DNA of 64,000 nucleotides from Paenibacillus sp. PCH8 (GTDB lineage: Bacteria; Bacillota; Bacilli; Paenibacillales; Paenibacillaceae), in assembly GCF_002968835.1 (NCBI RefSeq), contig NZ_PKQK01000003.1:744001-808000 (forward strand). The letters run 5' to 3'. The position numbers were made by a program, and so were the translations under genes. Below, piece after piece: positions 19,016-27,532 of this stretch. The notes below the pieces were generated by a model. That model saw nothing but the letters and a program-made list of their open reading frames with translations. It did no database searches and was not told where the DNA came from. The first letter of the stretch is position 1, and each line of letters opens with the position of its first letter.

Positions 19016-19231
19016 TCAAGATTGATCTTGTTCGCTTGGCTGATAAACGACAATTGCTGCGAATTCCAACTCATTGCTTAGTGGATTAACCACACTTACG
19101 ATCTCCAGCCCGGTAACGAACGTATGCGGATATGCAGCCAACCATGTATTCATCTGTTCTTCCACTCCTTTGGCACTGGCAGACACAAAAGTTTTTACGG
19201 CCAATTCTGAAGCGTAATTCAACACTTTCAT
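19016..19231 (-). CDS. Small protein, weakly Cse60-like
   Basis: The 71-residue protein has a mixed alpha-beta pattern with VEEQMNTWLAAYP followed by a beta strand region and ELEFAAIVVYQ. This layout recalls the small sporulation protein Cse60, but the resemblance is weak and function is unknown. It overlaps the stop of the preceding gene by four bases and so is probably translated with it. Confidence 0.6.
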   Translation of the reverse strand: MKVLNYASELAVKTFVSASAKGVEEQMNTWLAAYPHTFVTGLEIVSVVNPLSNELEFAAIVVYQPSEQDQS

Positions 19232-19662
19232 TGCTCTTTACCGACGTGATCTTTCTTCTCGTCTACAAGTGTATCTGGATTGATTTCCTCAAGAGTGGGC
19301 GGAGCAGAAGCGCGTTCCTCTTCCTTTTTCTCCTCAATGAGTTGATTAAACTCATCTTCCATCAGTTCATGAAGCTCCAGTTCAAAAGCACTTGTAAGAA
19401 TGTATCCCATACCATCCGTTAAATGTACGTTATAGAATGTTTGTGATGCTTCATGAAACGTGCCCTCTTCGTAGTTAAATCCAATTACTGCCTTCTCGTA
19501 GCCAGCCACAATTCCAGCAAACCAAACATTGGCTTTCGTTGTTGCTCCTGTAGGTGTCTGAACCTCATGCATATTGATCGGTGCATGGACATACTTGCCA
19601 ATCATACTCGCTACAAGTTCTTCCGTTAATGTATCGTCTTTTGCTTTGATTACATGTGTCAT
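19228..19662 (-). CDS. Hypothetical protein of the island accessory operon
   Basis: From ATG 19662 (MTHVIKAKDD) the protein has 144 residues. This start has GGAGGAATATACGA before it; a longer reading from 19704 would begin inside the short leader of the promoter at 19717-19745. The N-terminal 100 residues look like a compact beta-rich domain. The C-terminus is very acidic and charged (EEKKEEERASAP). No family was recognised. Confidence 0.65.
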   Translation of the reverse strand: MTHVIKAKDDTLTEELVASMIGKYVHAPINMHEVQTPTGATTKANVWFAGIVAGYEKAVIGFNYEEGTFHEASQTFYNVHLTDGMGYILTSAFELELHELMEDEFNQLIEEKKEEERASAPPTLEEINPDTLVDEKKDHVGKEQ

Positions 19663-19716
19663 TCGTATATTCCTCCACTGGATTAAAGTCTGGCGAACGT
19701 TCATGGCCTTACATTC

Positions 19717-19745
19717 TCTATACGTGTTATATCATCATCAGTTAA
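19717..19745 (-). promoter_or_regulatory. Island promoter: TTAAC-N16-CGTATAGA
   Basis: The -10 is CGTATAGA (19717-19724) and the -35 is TTAAC (19741-19745), 16 bp apart. Transcription would start about 48 bp before ATG 19662. Confidence 0.75.
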
Positions 19746-19768
19746 ATTACAGGCAACGAAAAAGTACT

Positions 19769-20128
19769 TCATCCACTGCTAATGACTGTATAATGAGTTC
19801 GCATATGTACTACAGCAGCATCCAAATCCACAACTCGTTTAGAGACCATTTCTTCGATAACAGGTTCTTTCTCCCTGAAACCAACACCCATAATCGGCTT
19901 TTTGTGAATATACGCATGATGCATGATTACAACTTCAGTGGAGGTCAAAGCATCAACATCCAGATTAACCAAGACTGCATCAGCCTGCATGATGACCTTC
20001 TCAATGATTAAGGCATACTCCCTGTTGCTTAAATCAGAAGCTGTGGAAGAATCATGACTTGCCCAAACGATATCCGGAAATCCCTCCAGAGGTTCCATCG
20101 CAAATCCCAAAACGACTACATTAAGCAT
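19769..20128 (-). CDS. Nucleoside 2-deoxyribosyltransferase-like protein
   Basis: The 119-residue protein has a flavodoxin-like pattern: a first beta strand (MLNVVVLGF), then ADAVLVNLDVDALTSTEVV and a later KKPIMGVG strand. These resemble the nucleoside 2-deoxyribosyltransferase-like family, with the Asp and Glu positions typical of it. The true substrate is unknown. It has its own island promoter (20160-20189) and stands alone between two accessory operons. Confidence 0.6.
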   Translation of the reverse strand: MLNVVVLGFAMEPLEGFPDIVWASHDSSTASDLSNREYALIIEKVIMQADAVLVNLDVDALTSTEVVIMHHAYIHKKPIMGVGFREKEPVIEEMVSKRVVDLDAAVVHMRTHYTVISSG

Positions 20129-20159
20129 TCTTTTCCACCTTTCATTCCTTCATAACTTC

Positions 20160-20189
20160 TCTATACGACATAAAAAAGCACCCAGTTAA
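20160..20189 (-). promoter_or_regulatory. Island promoter with -35 in a terminator loop: TTAAC-N17-CGTATAGA
   Basis: CGTATAGA lies at 20160-20167 and TTAAC at 20185-20189, spacing 17. The TTAAC is the loop of the terminator at 20172-20196, and the T-run lies in the spacer. It drives the gene starting at 20128. Confidence 0.7.
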
Positions 20190-20196
20190 GGGTGCT
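20172..20196 (-). terminator. Terminator of the small sigma-factor gene
   Basis: On the minus strand AGCACCC, loop TTAACT, GGGTGCT and TTTTTT. It lies 66 bp after the stop at 20262. Confidence 0.85.
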
Positions 20197-20261
20197 GTCT
20201 GTTCTATGTAGGTTACCGAATCTATCTTCATGAAACTTGGGCTATTTATTGCCACTTAGGA

Positions 20262-20828
20262 CTATAATGCTTCGTATTTCTCACGAATCGCTTTCCATAA
20301 CTGGGATATACGTGCCTTGGATACACCTAGCATTCCTGCAATCTCTACAAATTCATACCCCGATGTTCGAAGTTTAAAGATTTGCTTCTCACGTTCGTTC
20401 AGCCTCATATTCTCCATGATATCTGTTACAAACTCAAAATTCTCATAAGCAAACCCAGCATGACCAAGCGCTAATGCTATATCTGTGCCCTCCGATTCAT
20501 CGCCACCCCCATGATCCGTACACATGAGCTGAGCAGCGTTAACGACACTGAGGTTTTTCTCAGACATGCACTTGCGGTACATGTCCTTAATTTTATTCTC
20601 AATCAGATGATCAACAAACGTTGACATTTTCGCTTTTTCCGCATCGTACTTGTCCAGTGAGTTAACCAATTTGATCATAATCTCCTGGGTCACATCCTCT
20701 TTCTCCATCCCGGCAAACGTTTTACCTCTAAGCTTGTGGCGACACTTCTCCTGCGCTTTGTTCAAGAACATGTCTATATCCCCAATTTCAAATAAATCAT
20801 CAAAACCCATGGCCGTTGTAGCAGACAT
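20262..20828 (-). CDS. ECF-like sigma factor, candidate master regulator of the island
   Basis: This 188-residue protein has a sigma region 2 (EDVTQEIMIKLVNSLDKYD then AKMSTFVDHLIENKIKDMYRK, about 45-90), a variable acidic linker, and region 4 (LNEREKQIFKLRTSGYEFVEIA then VSKARISQLWKAIRE, about 142-185). It has no clear region 3. Its upstream region carries a perfect LexA-type box (21040-21053) and a relative of the island promoter (21095-21123), suggesting SOS induction and autoregulation. ATG 20828 is preceded by GGGGGAA. It is the better of the two candidates for recognising the CGTATAGA promoters; this is an inference. Confidence 0.82.
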   Translation of the reverse strand: MSATTAMGFDDLFEIGDIDMFLNKAQEKCRHKLRGKTFAGMEKEDVTQEIMIKLVNSLDKYDAEKAKMSTFVDHLIENKIKDMYRKCMSEKNLSVVNAAQLMCTDHGGGDESEGTDIALALGHAGFAYENFEFVTDIMENMRLNEREKQIFKLRTSGYEFVEIAGMLGVSKARISQLWKAIREKYEAL

Positions 20829-21026
20829 TATACATTTCCCCCATAACTATTTAATTATCGCTGTACATATACTTTCTTCACAGTCTAGTAACTATCGAAC
20901 GTGATCTCACTATATATTCTCACTATTGCTCCATAATCTCTTATTTCAATATGTAGACTTGTCACTTCTGCACGAACGTAGAAAACCGCCCTTGATCCGC
21001 CTCCTCATTCCCATTCGATTACATTC

Positions 21027-21056
21027 AGAATAACAAATACGAACTAATGTTCGCAA
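21027..21056 (-). promoter_or_regulatory. Possible sigma-A promoter overlapped by the LexA box
   Basis: TTGCGA (21051-21056) and TATTCT (21027-21032) are 18 bp apart and match the sigma-A consensus at four of six positions each. The LexA box lies across the -35 and spacer. The remainder of the gap 20829-21141 holds a leader of about 190 bp in which I see no convincing gene. Confidence 0.4.
21040..21053. promoter_or_regulatory. LexA (SOS) operator
   Basis: CGAACTAATGTTCG is a perfect CGAAC-N4-GTTCG palindrome, the core of the Bacillus-type LexA box. It lies 212 bp upstream of the sigma-factor start at 20828. Confidence 0.75.
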
Positions 21057-21094
21057 CTATTATTTATCTTGTTCGCTCAAATACCTTTACTGAC

Positions 21095-21123
21095 TATATA
21101 CGATGTATATCGTGAAAGGTAAA
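21095..21123 (-). promoter_or_regulatory. Variant island promoter upstream of the sigma-factor gene: TTTAC-N16-CGTATATA
   Basis: CGTATATA (21095-21102) and TTTAC (21119-21123) are 16 bp apart. Each element deviates by one base from the other sites. Transcripts would pass through the LexA box and into the gene starting at 20828, giving a possible positive feedback loop. Confidence 0.5.
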
Positions 21124-21141
21124 GAAGCATTTTATATATAC

Positions 21142-21203
21142 AAAAAGACCAACACAGAGCGCACCACTGGAAAATACCAAAATGGTGGAATGTGTCGGTC
21201 TTG
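21142..21203 (-). terminator. Large hairpin terminator
   Basis: On the minus strand AAGACCGACACA pairs imperfectly with TGTGTTGGTCTT around an inner CCACCA/TGGTG stem, followed by TTTTT. It lies about 190 bp after the stop at 21393; I see no gene between. Confidence 0.8.
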
Positions 21204-21392
21204 GTCTGACATCTATTTCGTTCCAATTACCGAAGATATGGTCTTTAAGTTCTCTTACAAGTTATAGGCTTCGTCAAGATTATTAATCTATCTAATCGCC
21301 ATAAGGGTAGTATAAGGAAATATGTAGGATATTGTCAACAACAAAATCAGTTCGTAAGACCTGTCCCGTTTTCAAACGTTATTTTATAAGTC

Positions 21393-21806
21393 TTAAGGCA
21401 TGTTAATTTCATCATTTTTCAGCAGTATTTCAACATCCTTATTCATCTTAAAGACTGTGACTTGTTCCGCAAAATCATGACCAAAAAATGTTGTTTCGAT
21501 GTCTTCAATCTTCAGACCCAAGTTGATATAGGAGAAAACGGGATTGAATTCTTCTCTCATTATAAGTGCAAGCTTCATCTTGTACTCGGCGAAGATTTGG
21601 CTTGAGTGCGATTGCATATGTTCCAGCATGAATGCCTCAGGCTTGGTGAATTTTGCTGTAAACTTTAAGATGATAAAATGATTCATGATGGAGACTCTGG
21701 TATCAACCGGCCCGCGTTCAGTAAAATCTTTTCTTATTCTGGATGCCAGCTTTGCGAGCTCTCTTTCCAAGTCTTTTATTTCTATGTCCCATCCCCTCCT
21801 CGCCAA
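21393..21806 (-). CDS. DUF2294 (MpsC-like) family protein
   Basis: The 137-residue protein contains a DUF2294-like core: RIRKDFTERGPVDTRVSI near the start, then MNHFIILKF, then a helical middle and a final strand pair containing FFGHDF and VTVFKMNKD. The family (Na+-translocating MpsC-related) is often found as a single small protein of poorly known role. The start is TTG 21806 behind GAGGGATTAGGATGA, because no in-frame ATG exists. A weak TTAAT-N17-TGTATAAG sequence lies upstream and might be a relaxed island promoter. Confidence 0.6.
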   Translation of the reverse strand: MARRGWDIEIKDLERELAKLASRIRKDFTERGPVDTRVSIMNHFIILKFTAKFTKPEAFMLEHMQSHSSQIFAEYKMKLALIMREEFNPVFSYINLGLKIEDIETTFFGHDFAEQVTVFKMNKDVEILLKNDEINMP

Positions 21807-21924
21807 TCATCCTAATCCCTCAATTGCACTTGAATACATGAATTCACCTAATTTAATCAAAACTGCTTATACAAGACAAGTTTCCATTCAATTAATGAAC
21901 CAGCTCTCTGTAATCTCTTCATGA

Positions 21925-21965
21925 AAAAGGAATAGACCCCAGATTTAGGCTGGGGTCTATTCCTT
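21925..21965. terminator. Strong symmetrical terminator
   Basis: AAAGGAATAGACCCCA pairs with TGGGGTCTATTCCTTT. It directly follows the stop at 21980 on the minus strand and has A/T runs on both sides. Confidence 0.85.
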
Positions 21966-21979
21966 TATTTCACAATATA

Positions 21980-22171
21980 TTATTGATTAGGGCGGATCTC
22001 CATTCTAAGCAAACTAAACGCCACCAAATTCAAAACGGCATTAGTACCGTATTCTCTTTCGATCACGTCGAACGCTTCCTCCGTAGCTCCAACCAGATCC
22101 TCTTTATCCGAGGTCATCTCTGTCGTAACAATTTCTTCATTATTCAGTGCGAAGGTCAGCCTGTACAGCAT
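21980..22171 (-). CDS. Small hypothetical protein
   Basis: From ATG 22171 (MLYRLTFALNNEE) the protein has 63 residues with a beta-alpha-beta pattern and ends LLRMEIRPNQ. The start has AAGGAGGAGAACGCAG before it; the open frame continues upstream to 22213 but without a ribosome site. It overlaps the end of the preceding gene by 32 bp and is probably co-translated. No family was recognised. Confidence 0.65.
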   Translation of the reverse strand: MLYRLTFALNNEEIVTTEMTSDKEDLVGATEEAFDVIEREYGTNAVLNLVAFSLLRMEIRPNQ

Positions 22172-22463
22172 CTGCGTTCTCCTCCTTAGAGGTAAGTTCA
22201 ATATTTCGTACATCGGCTAGATCGATAATGTGAACCACATCGTCTGTATCTTCCAATGTGATCGATTTCCCCTCATTCTTGTGTTTCGTAAAAAGTCTCC
22301 GATATTCTTGCTTAACCTCATCAGCAGTTAGCGGAATTTCGCGCACTACTTTATCGGAATCTTTCTCCTTCTGTTGCAGTCTCGGATTATCCTCCATCCA
22401 GTTCACCGTTTTCTTTTTGCCACTCCCTCTGAAATAGAAATGAGCAGTAAGTTCAATATTCAT
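22140..22463 (-). CDS. Hypothetical protein, first gene of a two-gene island operon
   Basis: The 107-residue protein is charged, with an N-terminal beta strand (MNIELTAHFYFRG), a Lys/Glu-rich middle and DTDDVVHIIDLADV near the end. No family was recognised. The promoter at 22553-22581 lies about 90 bp upstream. It shares its transcript with the 63-residue gene that follows. Confidence 0.65.
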   Translation of the reverse strand: MNIELTAHFYFRGSGKKKTVNWMEDNPRLQQKEKDSDKVVREIPLTADEVKQEYRRLFTKHKNEGKSITLEDTDDVVHIIDLADVRNIELTSKEENADAVQADLRTE

Positions 22464-22552
22464 CGTATGATACCTCCCGGGATAATTGCGTTTTTACGTT
22501 ACATGGTAGAAAAAAACCATTGAAATTAGACTTTCTTTCCATTACTACTATC

Positions 22553-22581
22553 TCTATACGTCCTGATCATCAAAGTGTTAA
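22553..22581 (-). promoter_or_regulatory. Island promoter: TTAAC-N16-CGTATAGA
   Basis: CGTATAGA (22553-22560) and TTAAC (22577-22581), spacing 16. It serves the genes starting at 22463 and 22171. Confidence 0.75.
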
Positions 22582-22641
22582 TGTTAATCTTCGTATTCAA
22601 ATGTCGGATCCATTTCCGTTTCCCTTGATTAAAGAAACAAA

Positions 22642-22665
22642 AAAGGATAGCATATGCTATCCTTC
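22642..22665 (-). terminator. Terminator of the distal fibre operon
   Basis: The perfect palindrome GGATAGCATATGCTATCC is followed on the minus strand by TTTTTT, just after the stop at 22670. Confidence 0.85.
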
Positions 22666-22669
22666 CATA

Positions 22670-23467
22670 TCAATATTTCTTAATCGCTATACGATTACCC
22701 AGAGAGTTGTATATGTAGCTGAAATTGGTTTGAACAGGCGTTGCTCCCATCCTGGTGATGGACTTGGCGATGATTCGCCCCTCATTATCATAGTTATAAA
22801 TAGCCTCAACCATAGTAGGGAGCTGCACGAAGTCCAGACCATCAAATCGATAAATTTCACCAATGGAGATGACCAGAAAAGATTCATCTGGTGCATAACC
22901 ATCCGTAGAAGCCGGCATAGTGAGTACAGGCTCTCTAACCAGCTGCTCCGTGTAGTTATCTGTAACCACTTGTCGAGTGACTCTTCCCCGCTCATCATAA
23001 GCAAAATAAGTGACCACATCTGTATACTCCACCAAATCGCTGATCGATTCCCACGGATCAATGACATTGAGGCGTTTTCGTTCGGCCCAAGTCATGCTCA
23101 CATGGGTTTCACCATCACTGATCATATCCGCACTATGCGTGTCTGGATGCTCATACACCACGATATCTATACCATTAATTGTGAGAATTCCATTGGATTT
23201 ATATGCTACATCAGATCCAGCGATACGTGTATATTCCTCTTCGGCGTAAATATATAGTGTCGGGAGACTCTGATTACTCTCATCCTCAATTACGACATAT
23301 ATAGCATCCGGTATTTCATGTGAGGGAAGATCTTTTTTCTCATTCACTGTTGTAATCATGCCTAATGCAATTTTGTCCAATCGAGCATCAAGTGTCCCAT
23401 TACCTTCTCTGGCTTCCTTGATCTCGTTTGAAAGCTTGACCACTTTACCATACGTAATGATATCCAT
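22670..23467 (-). CDS. Tail-associated protein with YD-like motifs
   Basis: The 265-residue protein has a helical N-terminus, a beta-rich centre and YD-like repeats: YFAYDERGRVTRQVV, IYNYDNEGRIIAKSI and YIYNSLGNRIAIKKY at the C-terminus. The same type of motif fills the C-terminal half of the fibre gene at 27885. It is the last gene of the operon that starts near 29656 and is followed by a terminator. Probably a fibre or fibre-cap component; no enzyme motif was seen. Confidence 0.65.
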   Translation of the reverse strand: MDIITYGKVVKLSNEIKEAREGNGTLDARLDKIALGMITTVNEKKDLPSHEIPDAIYVVIEDESNQSLPTLYIYAEEEYTRIAGSDVAYKSNGILTINGIDIVVYEHPDTHSADMISDGETHVSMTWAERKRLNVIDPWESISDLVEYTDVVTYFAYDERGRVTRQVVTDNYTEQLVREPVLTMPASTDGYAPDESFLVISIGEIYRFDGLDFVQLPTMVEAIYNYDNEGRIIAKSITRMGATPVQTNFSYIYNSLGNRIAIKKY

Positions 23468-23479
23468 GATCGTCGTCTC

Positions 23480-23881
23480 CTATCTGACCGTCAAACCAGT
23501 TACCTCAACCGTAAAACCTGAAGGTACTGAGCCTGGATTAATGATCTCAAAATGAAAATGGGAAGTACCATCCTTATCTTCATAAGGTATATCGACATTG
23601 TCGTAGATCCCATCGATGTAGTTGCCCGTACTATATTCCGCGGTATTGAAGTATAGAATCTGGGATTTAGCTTTAACTGCACTATCCAGGATGTGAAGTT
23701 CCATATTTGTTTCTTTTGTCGGGATTACACGTACAGTCTTTATCAGAAAACGAGGACTTTTCATAGGGAGAGAAACAAGGACTGATTCTCCCTCACCCTT
23801 TAGTTCTTCGATCTCATAAGACAATTCTACCTGCTTGTACACATCTTTCAGCTCCTGCATAATTCGCCATGTTTTGTTCAT
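23480..23881 (-). CDS. Small beta-rich tail component
   Basis: The 133-residue protein has a short N-terminal helix (MQELKDVYKQVELS) and then a beta-sandwich-like pattern ending PSGFTVEVTGLTVR. ATG 23881 overlaps the preceding stop as ATGA, a coupling arrangement. Function is inferred only from its place in the fibre operon. Confidence 0.65.
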   Translation of the reverse strand: MNKTWRIMQELKDVYKQVELSYEIEELKGEGESVLVSLPMKSPRFLIKTVRVIPTKETNMELHILDSAVKAKSQILYFNTAEYSTGNYIDGIYDNVDIPYEDKDGTSHFHFEIINPGSVPSGFTVEVTGLTVR

Positions 23882-24714
23882 TGCCCAGGCCTCCTCCGAA
23901 CTGGAATATAGGTAGCAGGATACCTCCGTGGCAATATCGTGGGAGGTATAGTTGGATCTATATTACCTCCTTGACCAGAAAGATAGCCTTGAAACTCATT
24001 CATTTCGTCTTTGTAAATGTGCTTTACAATATATTGAATTTTTTCACCCTCCGATGAAGCAGGGGTTCTCTGACCTACAATAATTGATCGAATAACTCCC
24101 TTGAATGAATCCTTTGAAGGCAAAACAATCTTGGTAACATGTACCCAGCGACCATTTGCTTGCTTCGTTAAAGAGCCCTGATAACCTCCCATACCAAGAT
24201 TACCTGTGAATCGAGCTTCTGGCGTGTTGTGTACTGGAAGATAACCCACACTATCGTAAATGCTTATCTCTTTGGTATGGCTTATTATTACACCATGGAT
24301 GTCAGTCAACATGAAACGGCCTGTATAATACTGAGGGAGTTCCTCCTGATCATACCCCCAAATGGAATAAATATTTTGCTCCGATGAGTTCTTTGAAGCG
24401 AGATGATGAAGCTTTCCAACTGTGTACTCGTACTGGACTCCCTCGAGCTTCAGTTGCCCCGTTTTACCAGAGCTTTTGCTCGTATACAGGGACATAGATT
24501 GCGTCGCCCTGGAACGATATGGACCCTGAGCGTAGGTGTAAAGTACTCCTGAATTATGTTGCTGGCCTGCCCTCTCAGGGTCATAGCTAGAGCTAGCCTT
24601 TGTTCTATTGGAATAATAAGTACTGCTTAGATATGTATAAAGCACTCCTGAATTACGCTTTATCACTGCTCGTGAAGGCGTGTATATAGATTGCTCTGTC
24701 CCTGCTACAGCCAT
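23878..24714 (-). CDS. Tail or fibre component, repeat-containing N-terminus
   Basis: The 278-residue protein starts with three similar stretches of about 30 residues. Each contains (N)SGVLYTY or GVQYEYTVG, with SS/YDP or RATQ segments between them. The C-terminal half is beta-rich, and the end is Pro/Arg-rich (PRRYPATYIPVRRRPGQ). No family was recognised. It lies between paralogous receptor-binding-like genes and the small 133-residue gene. Confidence 0.6.
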   Translation of the reverse strand: MAVAGTEQSIYTPSRAVIKRNSGVLYTYLSSTYYSNRTKASSSYDPERAGQQHNSGVLYTYAQGPYRSRATQSMSLYTSKSSGKTGQLKLEGVQYEYTVGKLHHLASKNSSEQNIYSIWGYDQEELPQYYTGRFMLTDIHGVIISHTKEISIYDSVGYLPVHNTPEARFTGNLGMGGYQGSLTKQANGRWVHVTKIVLPSKDSFKGVIRSIIVGQRTPASSEGEKIQYIVKHIYKDEMNEFQGYLSGQGGNIDPTIPPTILPRRYPATYIPVRRRPGQ

Positions 24715-24726
24715 ATGCTCCCTCCT

Positions 24727-25518
24727 CTACTGCATCAATACAGCTACGGTGTTACCCGGTAGGAAGCTTGAACCTCCTGTGGTCAGAGAATATACCTTGT
24801 ATGTCTTATTGGCCACTGTTATCTCATCTCCGTGACTTACACCTGCTGCGGGCGCAAAATAAATATCATGCAGTTCGCCTCGCGGACCTTCTGCGTTATT
24901 TGCCATGATACATGGGGAAAGATGATAGAGCGCGCCCCAGCCCGGATTCGTCGGAACCATTGCTGAATATGATTTGTACACATTATTAGTCTGGATATTA
25001 TCCAGATCCTTAACGGTACGAATACCGTTGAATCCCTGATAACTTACTCCGATCCCCTGAGCACCCGAGTGATTTTCTTGGGAATAGCGATACATCAGAC
25101 CGAAATACCCCAAATTGGATATCCCTGTTACCGAGTTCACATCCCCCGCCAACCACATAATTACACGATCTGCTGTAACCGATACCTGGTAGTCTGTTAA
25201 GAGGTTGGAATCAACAACAGATGTATGACAGTAGAAATTCCGTGTAGTAAACATTTTCCCTGCCGGAATACTCCCGTCAGCAAGTAATACATCTTCTGCT
25301 GAAGTTACCATGATATAGTTGCCGTTTAATTCCTTGGTATTTCCTTTCTCAAACTTAATAAATAACTTATCTTTTCCTGTTGAGCCCACTGATCTAATGA
25401 CGAGGATATCCGATGTTTCAAAATAGATCGACCAAGGCGAGGATGCAATTCCCTTGAAGCCATTAATTAATGCTTGAAACAACAGATTCATTTTGACTTT
25501 ACCACTGAAGAATGACAT
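24727..25518 (-). CDS. Receptor-binding-like tail protein, paralogue 1 of 5
   Basis: The 263-residue protein shares an outline with the genes at 25534, 26477, 41298 and 42460. It has a short N-terminal helix before the first strand (SPWSIYF), a middle part with GYFGLMYRY, then LSPCIMANNAEGPRGELHD and a last strand NTVAVLMQ in place of the GQRVILF or MGVAILKEV of the others. These shared positions suggest duplicated adhesion modules. It is the shortest and most diverged member. Confidence 0.6.
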   Translation of the reverse strand: MSFFSGKVKMNLLFQALINGFKGIASSPWSIYFETSDILVIRSVGSTGKDKLFIKFEKGNTKELNGNYIMVTSAEDVLLADGSIPAGKMFTTRNFYCHTSVVDSNLLTDYQVSVTADRVIMWLAGDVNSVTGISNLGYFGLMYRYSQENHSGAQGIGVSYQGFNGIRTVKDLDNIQTNNVYKSYSAMVPTNPGWGALYHLSPCIMANNAEGPRGELHDIYFAPAAGVSHGDEITVANKTYKVYSLTTGGSSFLPGNTVAVLMQ

Positions 25519-25533
25519 GTATAGGAAACCTCC

Positions 25534-26477
25534 TTATATTTTAAATAGAATGACTCGTTGCCCACCCATAACGTTGTTGCTGCCGAAGAAGCATGGATTG
25601 CAATATCTAGTGCTGTTAGAAGATGTATACCATAATGTATGTGGTGCATTAACAGGCATTTGCTGATCAATAACATGGAATACATAATATTTATTTTCAC
25701 CTAAGTCAAGAATGGATCCGTCCGGATGTTGTGAAGCATCTTTCAAACAAGCTGTGAACATGTCAGCAAATTGTCCCCGTACTCCTTCGGATGGATTAAA
25801 TACCATAAATGGGTTAACATAGTATCGTCCACCTACACCCGGAGATGTAAGCTGGGCATCTGTAGTAAAGTTATAGTACTCGTAAAGAGTGCCATTACGG
25901 GACTTTCTCACAACGCCTCTCCCCACATTAAAATCACCAGAAGCTAAATTGTTATTATTATTTACGTTCGAAGGCATATGTGTAAATATACCTACAAAAT
26001 CATTAGCAATCGCGGGGTCCTCTAATTCAAGTGCTGTTAATCTACCTAAAAAAATTCGAATAGGTAACGCATTCCCAGTATAATTTTGGTACTCACCGTG
26101 AATAAAGATAATGTCTTTGGTTGTGAACAAAGTCCATTTGTATGTAACGTTATATTGATTATTGTTAGCTGAGAATGGTGTTTCTGTTAAAACTTTTCCT
26201 AGAGAATCTGTATAAACATCTACCTTAGGCGTTGGATTATTCATCATTCCCCATCTGATTACGGCACTATATGACGCTGCGTGATTTGCCATTGTGAAAC
26301 ACAAACTGTTATCTGCTAGATTTTTGAAAACAGTGTTTCCCCAGTTGCCCCACCGCTAACTGCACCAGTAGCATATTTTTTCACTTCCCACCACGAGTCC
26401 CCTGCCATCTGTAATTCGACGTTGTTTGAAAATTCAGATATTGTACTCACCCATGAGTATCGTTTAGGTACTGCCAT
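25534..26477 (-). CDS. Receptor-binding-like tail protein, paralogue 2 of 5, apparent frameshift
   Basis: The intact 256-residue frame (25534..26304) lacks an N-terminus. An ATG at 26477 overlaps the preceding stop as TAATG and opens a frame of 53 residues (MAVPKRYSWVSTISEF...) that stops after LFSKI. Adding one A to the AAAAA run (TTTTT at 26321-26325) joins the frames as LFSKNLADNSLCFTM. That segment aligns with LENINDPSIFFTLSL of the gene at 26477..27520. The joined protein of about 314 residues carries the family marks YKWTLF, EDPAIANDFVGIF, SEGVRGQF, HPDGS and GQRVILFKI. The break is probably a base-calling error. Confidence 0.75.
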
Positions 26478-27520
26478 TACTTGGACACCTCCGTTGGTAA
26501 TTCGAATAATATGGCTCGTTGTCCTTCTCCCAAGAGCGTGTTGCTGTCAAAGAAGTAGGGTTGAATATATCTAGTCTGACCTGAGATGTCGACCCAATAT
26601 TTGTAACTTGTCGGTTGTTGTTGATCTGTAACGTGAAATACATGGTACCTTTTACCATCCAGATCAATCATCGACCCGTCTGGATGTTGGTTAGCATCTT
26701 TAAATACTGCAGACCTCATTTGTTGAAATTCACCTCGTACTCCTTCCTTAGGTTGAAACACATACCAGGGGGAAACAAAATACCGATTACCTGAACCAGG
26801 AGAGGTGGCTTGGGCACTAGTACAAAAGTTATATAATTCGTACTTTTTGTTATTACGGGAAGTTCTGACTACCCCTCTACCAACACTGTATAAATTATTA
26901 TTTGCCCAGTTAGTATCATTTCCAATAGGTGCATGAGAGAATATACCAACAAAATTATTCTCTATAGCCGGATCTTCTTTCTCATAAGATGTTAGATTAC
27001 CCATATATAACCTAAATGGATAAGCGTTTCCGATATTTGTAATAGCTTCTCCAAAAATAAATATAGCTTCTTTCAATGGGAACACTGTCCACTTGTATGT
27101 GATATTAAAAGTTATATTATTAGACGAAGTATGGAAGGGGACATTACTTTCTTCTCCAATAGCAAGTGAAACATCTGGGTAAGGCTCCTCTCCAACAGTA
27201 GGACGGTTTAAACCACACCTTAATTGGTAACCAAAAGTAGTCCATCCATACGAAACAGAAAGGTTTAGACTCAAAGTAAAAAATATCGAAGGATCATTTA
27301 TATTTTCAAGTGTCACAGCACCCAGAGGATTAGAATATGGCTGATTCTGTGAATTGTAGGCCTTCGGCTGAGAATACGGATCTTTAGGATAGTAAGTTAC
27401 CTTCCAGTTCACATCTTCATATGGGAAAGTGTTCATCTCCGTTGCCAAAGTACTCAAAAAATTGGTCACGGTACTCGTGAACTCGTACCGTCTAAATCCC
27501 TGCACCACTGTGGCCGTCAT
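26477..27520 (-). CDS. Receptor-binding-like tail protein, paralogue 3 of 5
   Basis: The 347-residue protein has the N-terminal helix (FLSTLATEMNTF) followed by WKVTYYP, then YKWTVFPLKEAIFIFGE, EDPAIENNFVGIFSH, KEGVRGEF, HPDGSMIDLDGKRYHVFHV and QRAILFEL. It is the closest relative of the neighbouring gene at 25534. The stop codon overlaps the start of that gene (TAATG). No enzymatic motif was seen. Confidence 0.7.
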   Translation of the reverse strand: MTATVVQGFRRYEFTSTVTNFLSTLATEMNTFPYEDVNWKVTYYPKDPYSQPKAYNSQNQPYSNPLGAVTLENINDPSIFFTLSLNLSVSYGWTTFGYQLRCGLNRPTVGEEPYPDVSLAIGEESNVPFHTSSNNITFNITYKWTVFPLKEAIFIFGEAITNIGNAYPFRLYMGNLTSYEKEDPAIENNFVGIFSHAPIGNDTNWANNNLYSVGRGVVRTSRNNKKYELYNFCTSAQATSPGSGNRYFVSPWYVFQPKEGVRGEFQQMRSAVFKDANQHPDGSMIDLDGKRYHVFHVTDQQQPTSYKYWVDISGQTRYIQPYFFDSNTLLGEGQRAILFELPTEVSK

Positions 27521-27532
27521 GCCCTCACCTCC

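Noticed and set aside
22520..23257. 245-codon plus-strand frame
   Set aside because: It overlaps a terminator, a promoter and a coding gene on the other strand. It has no ribosome site.
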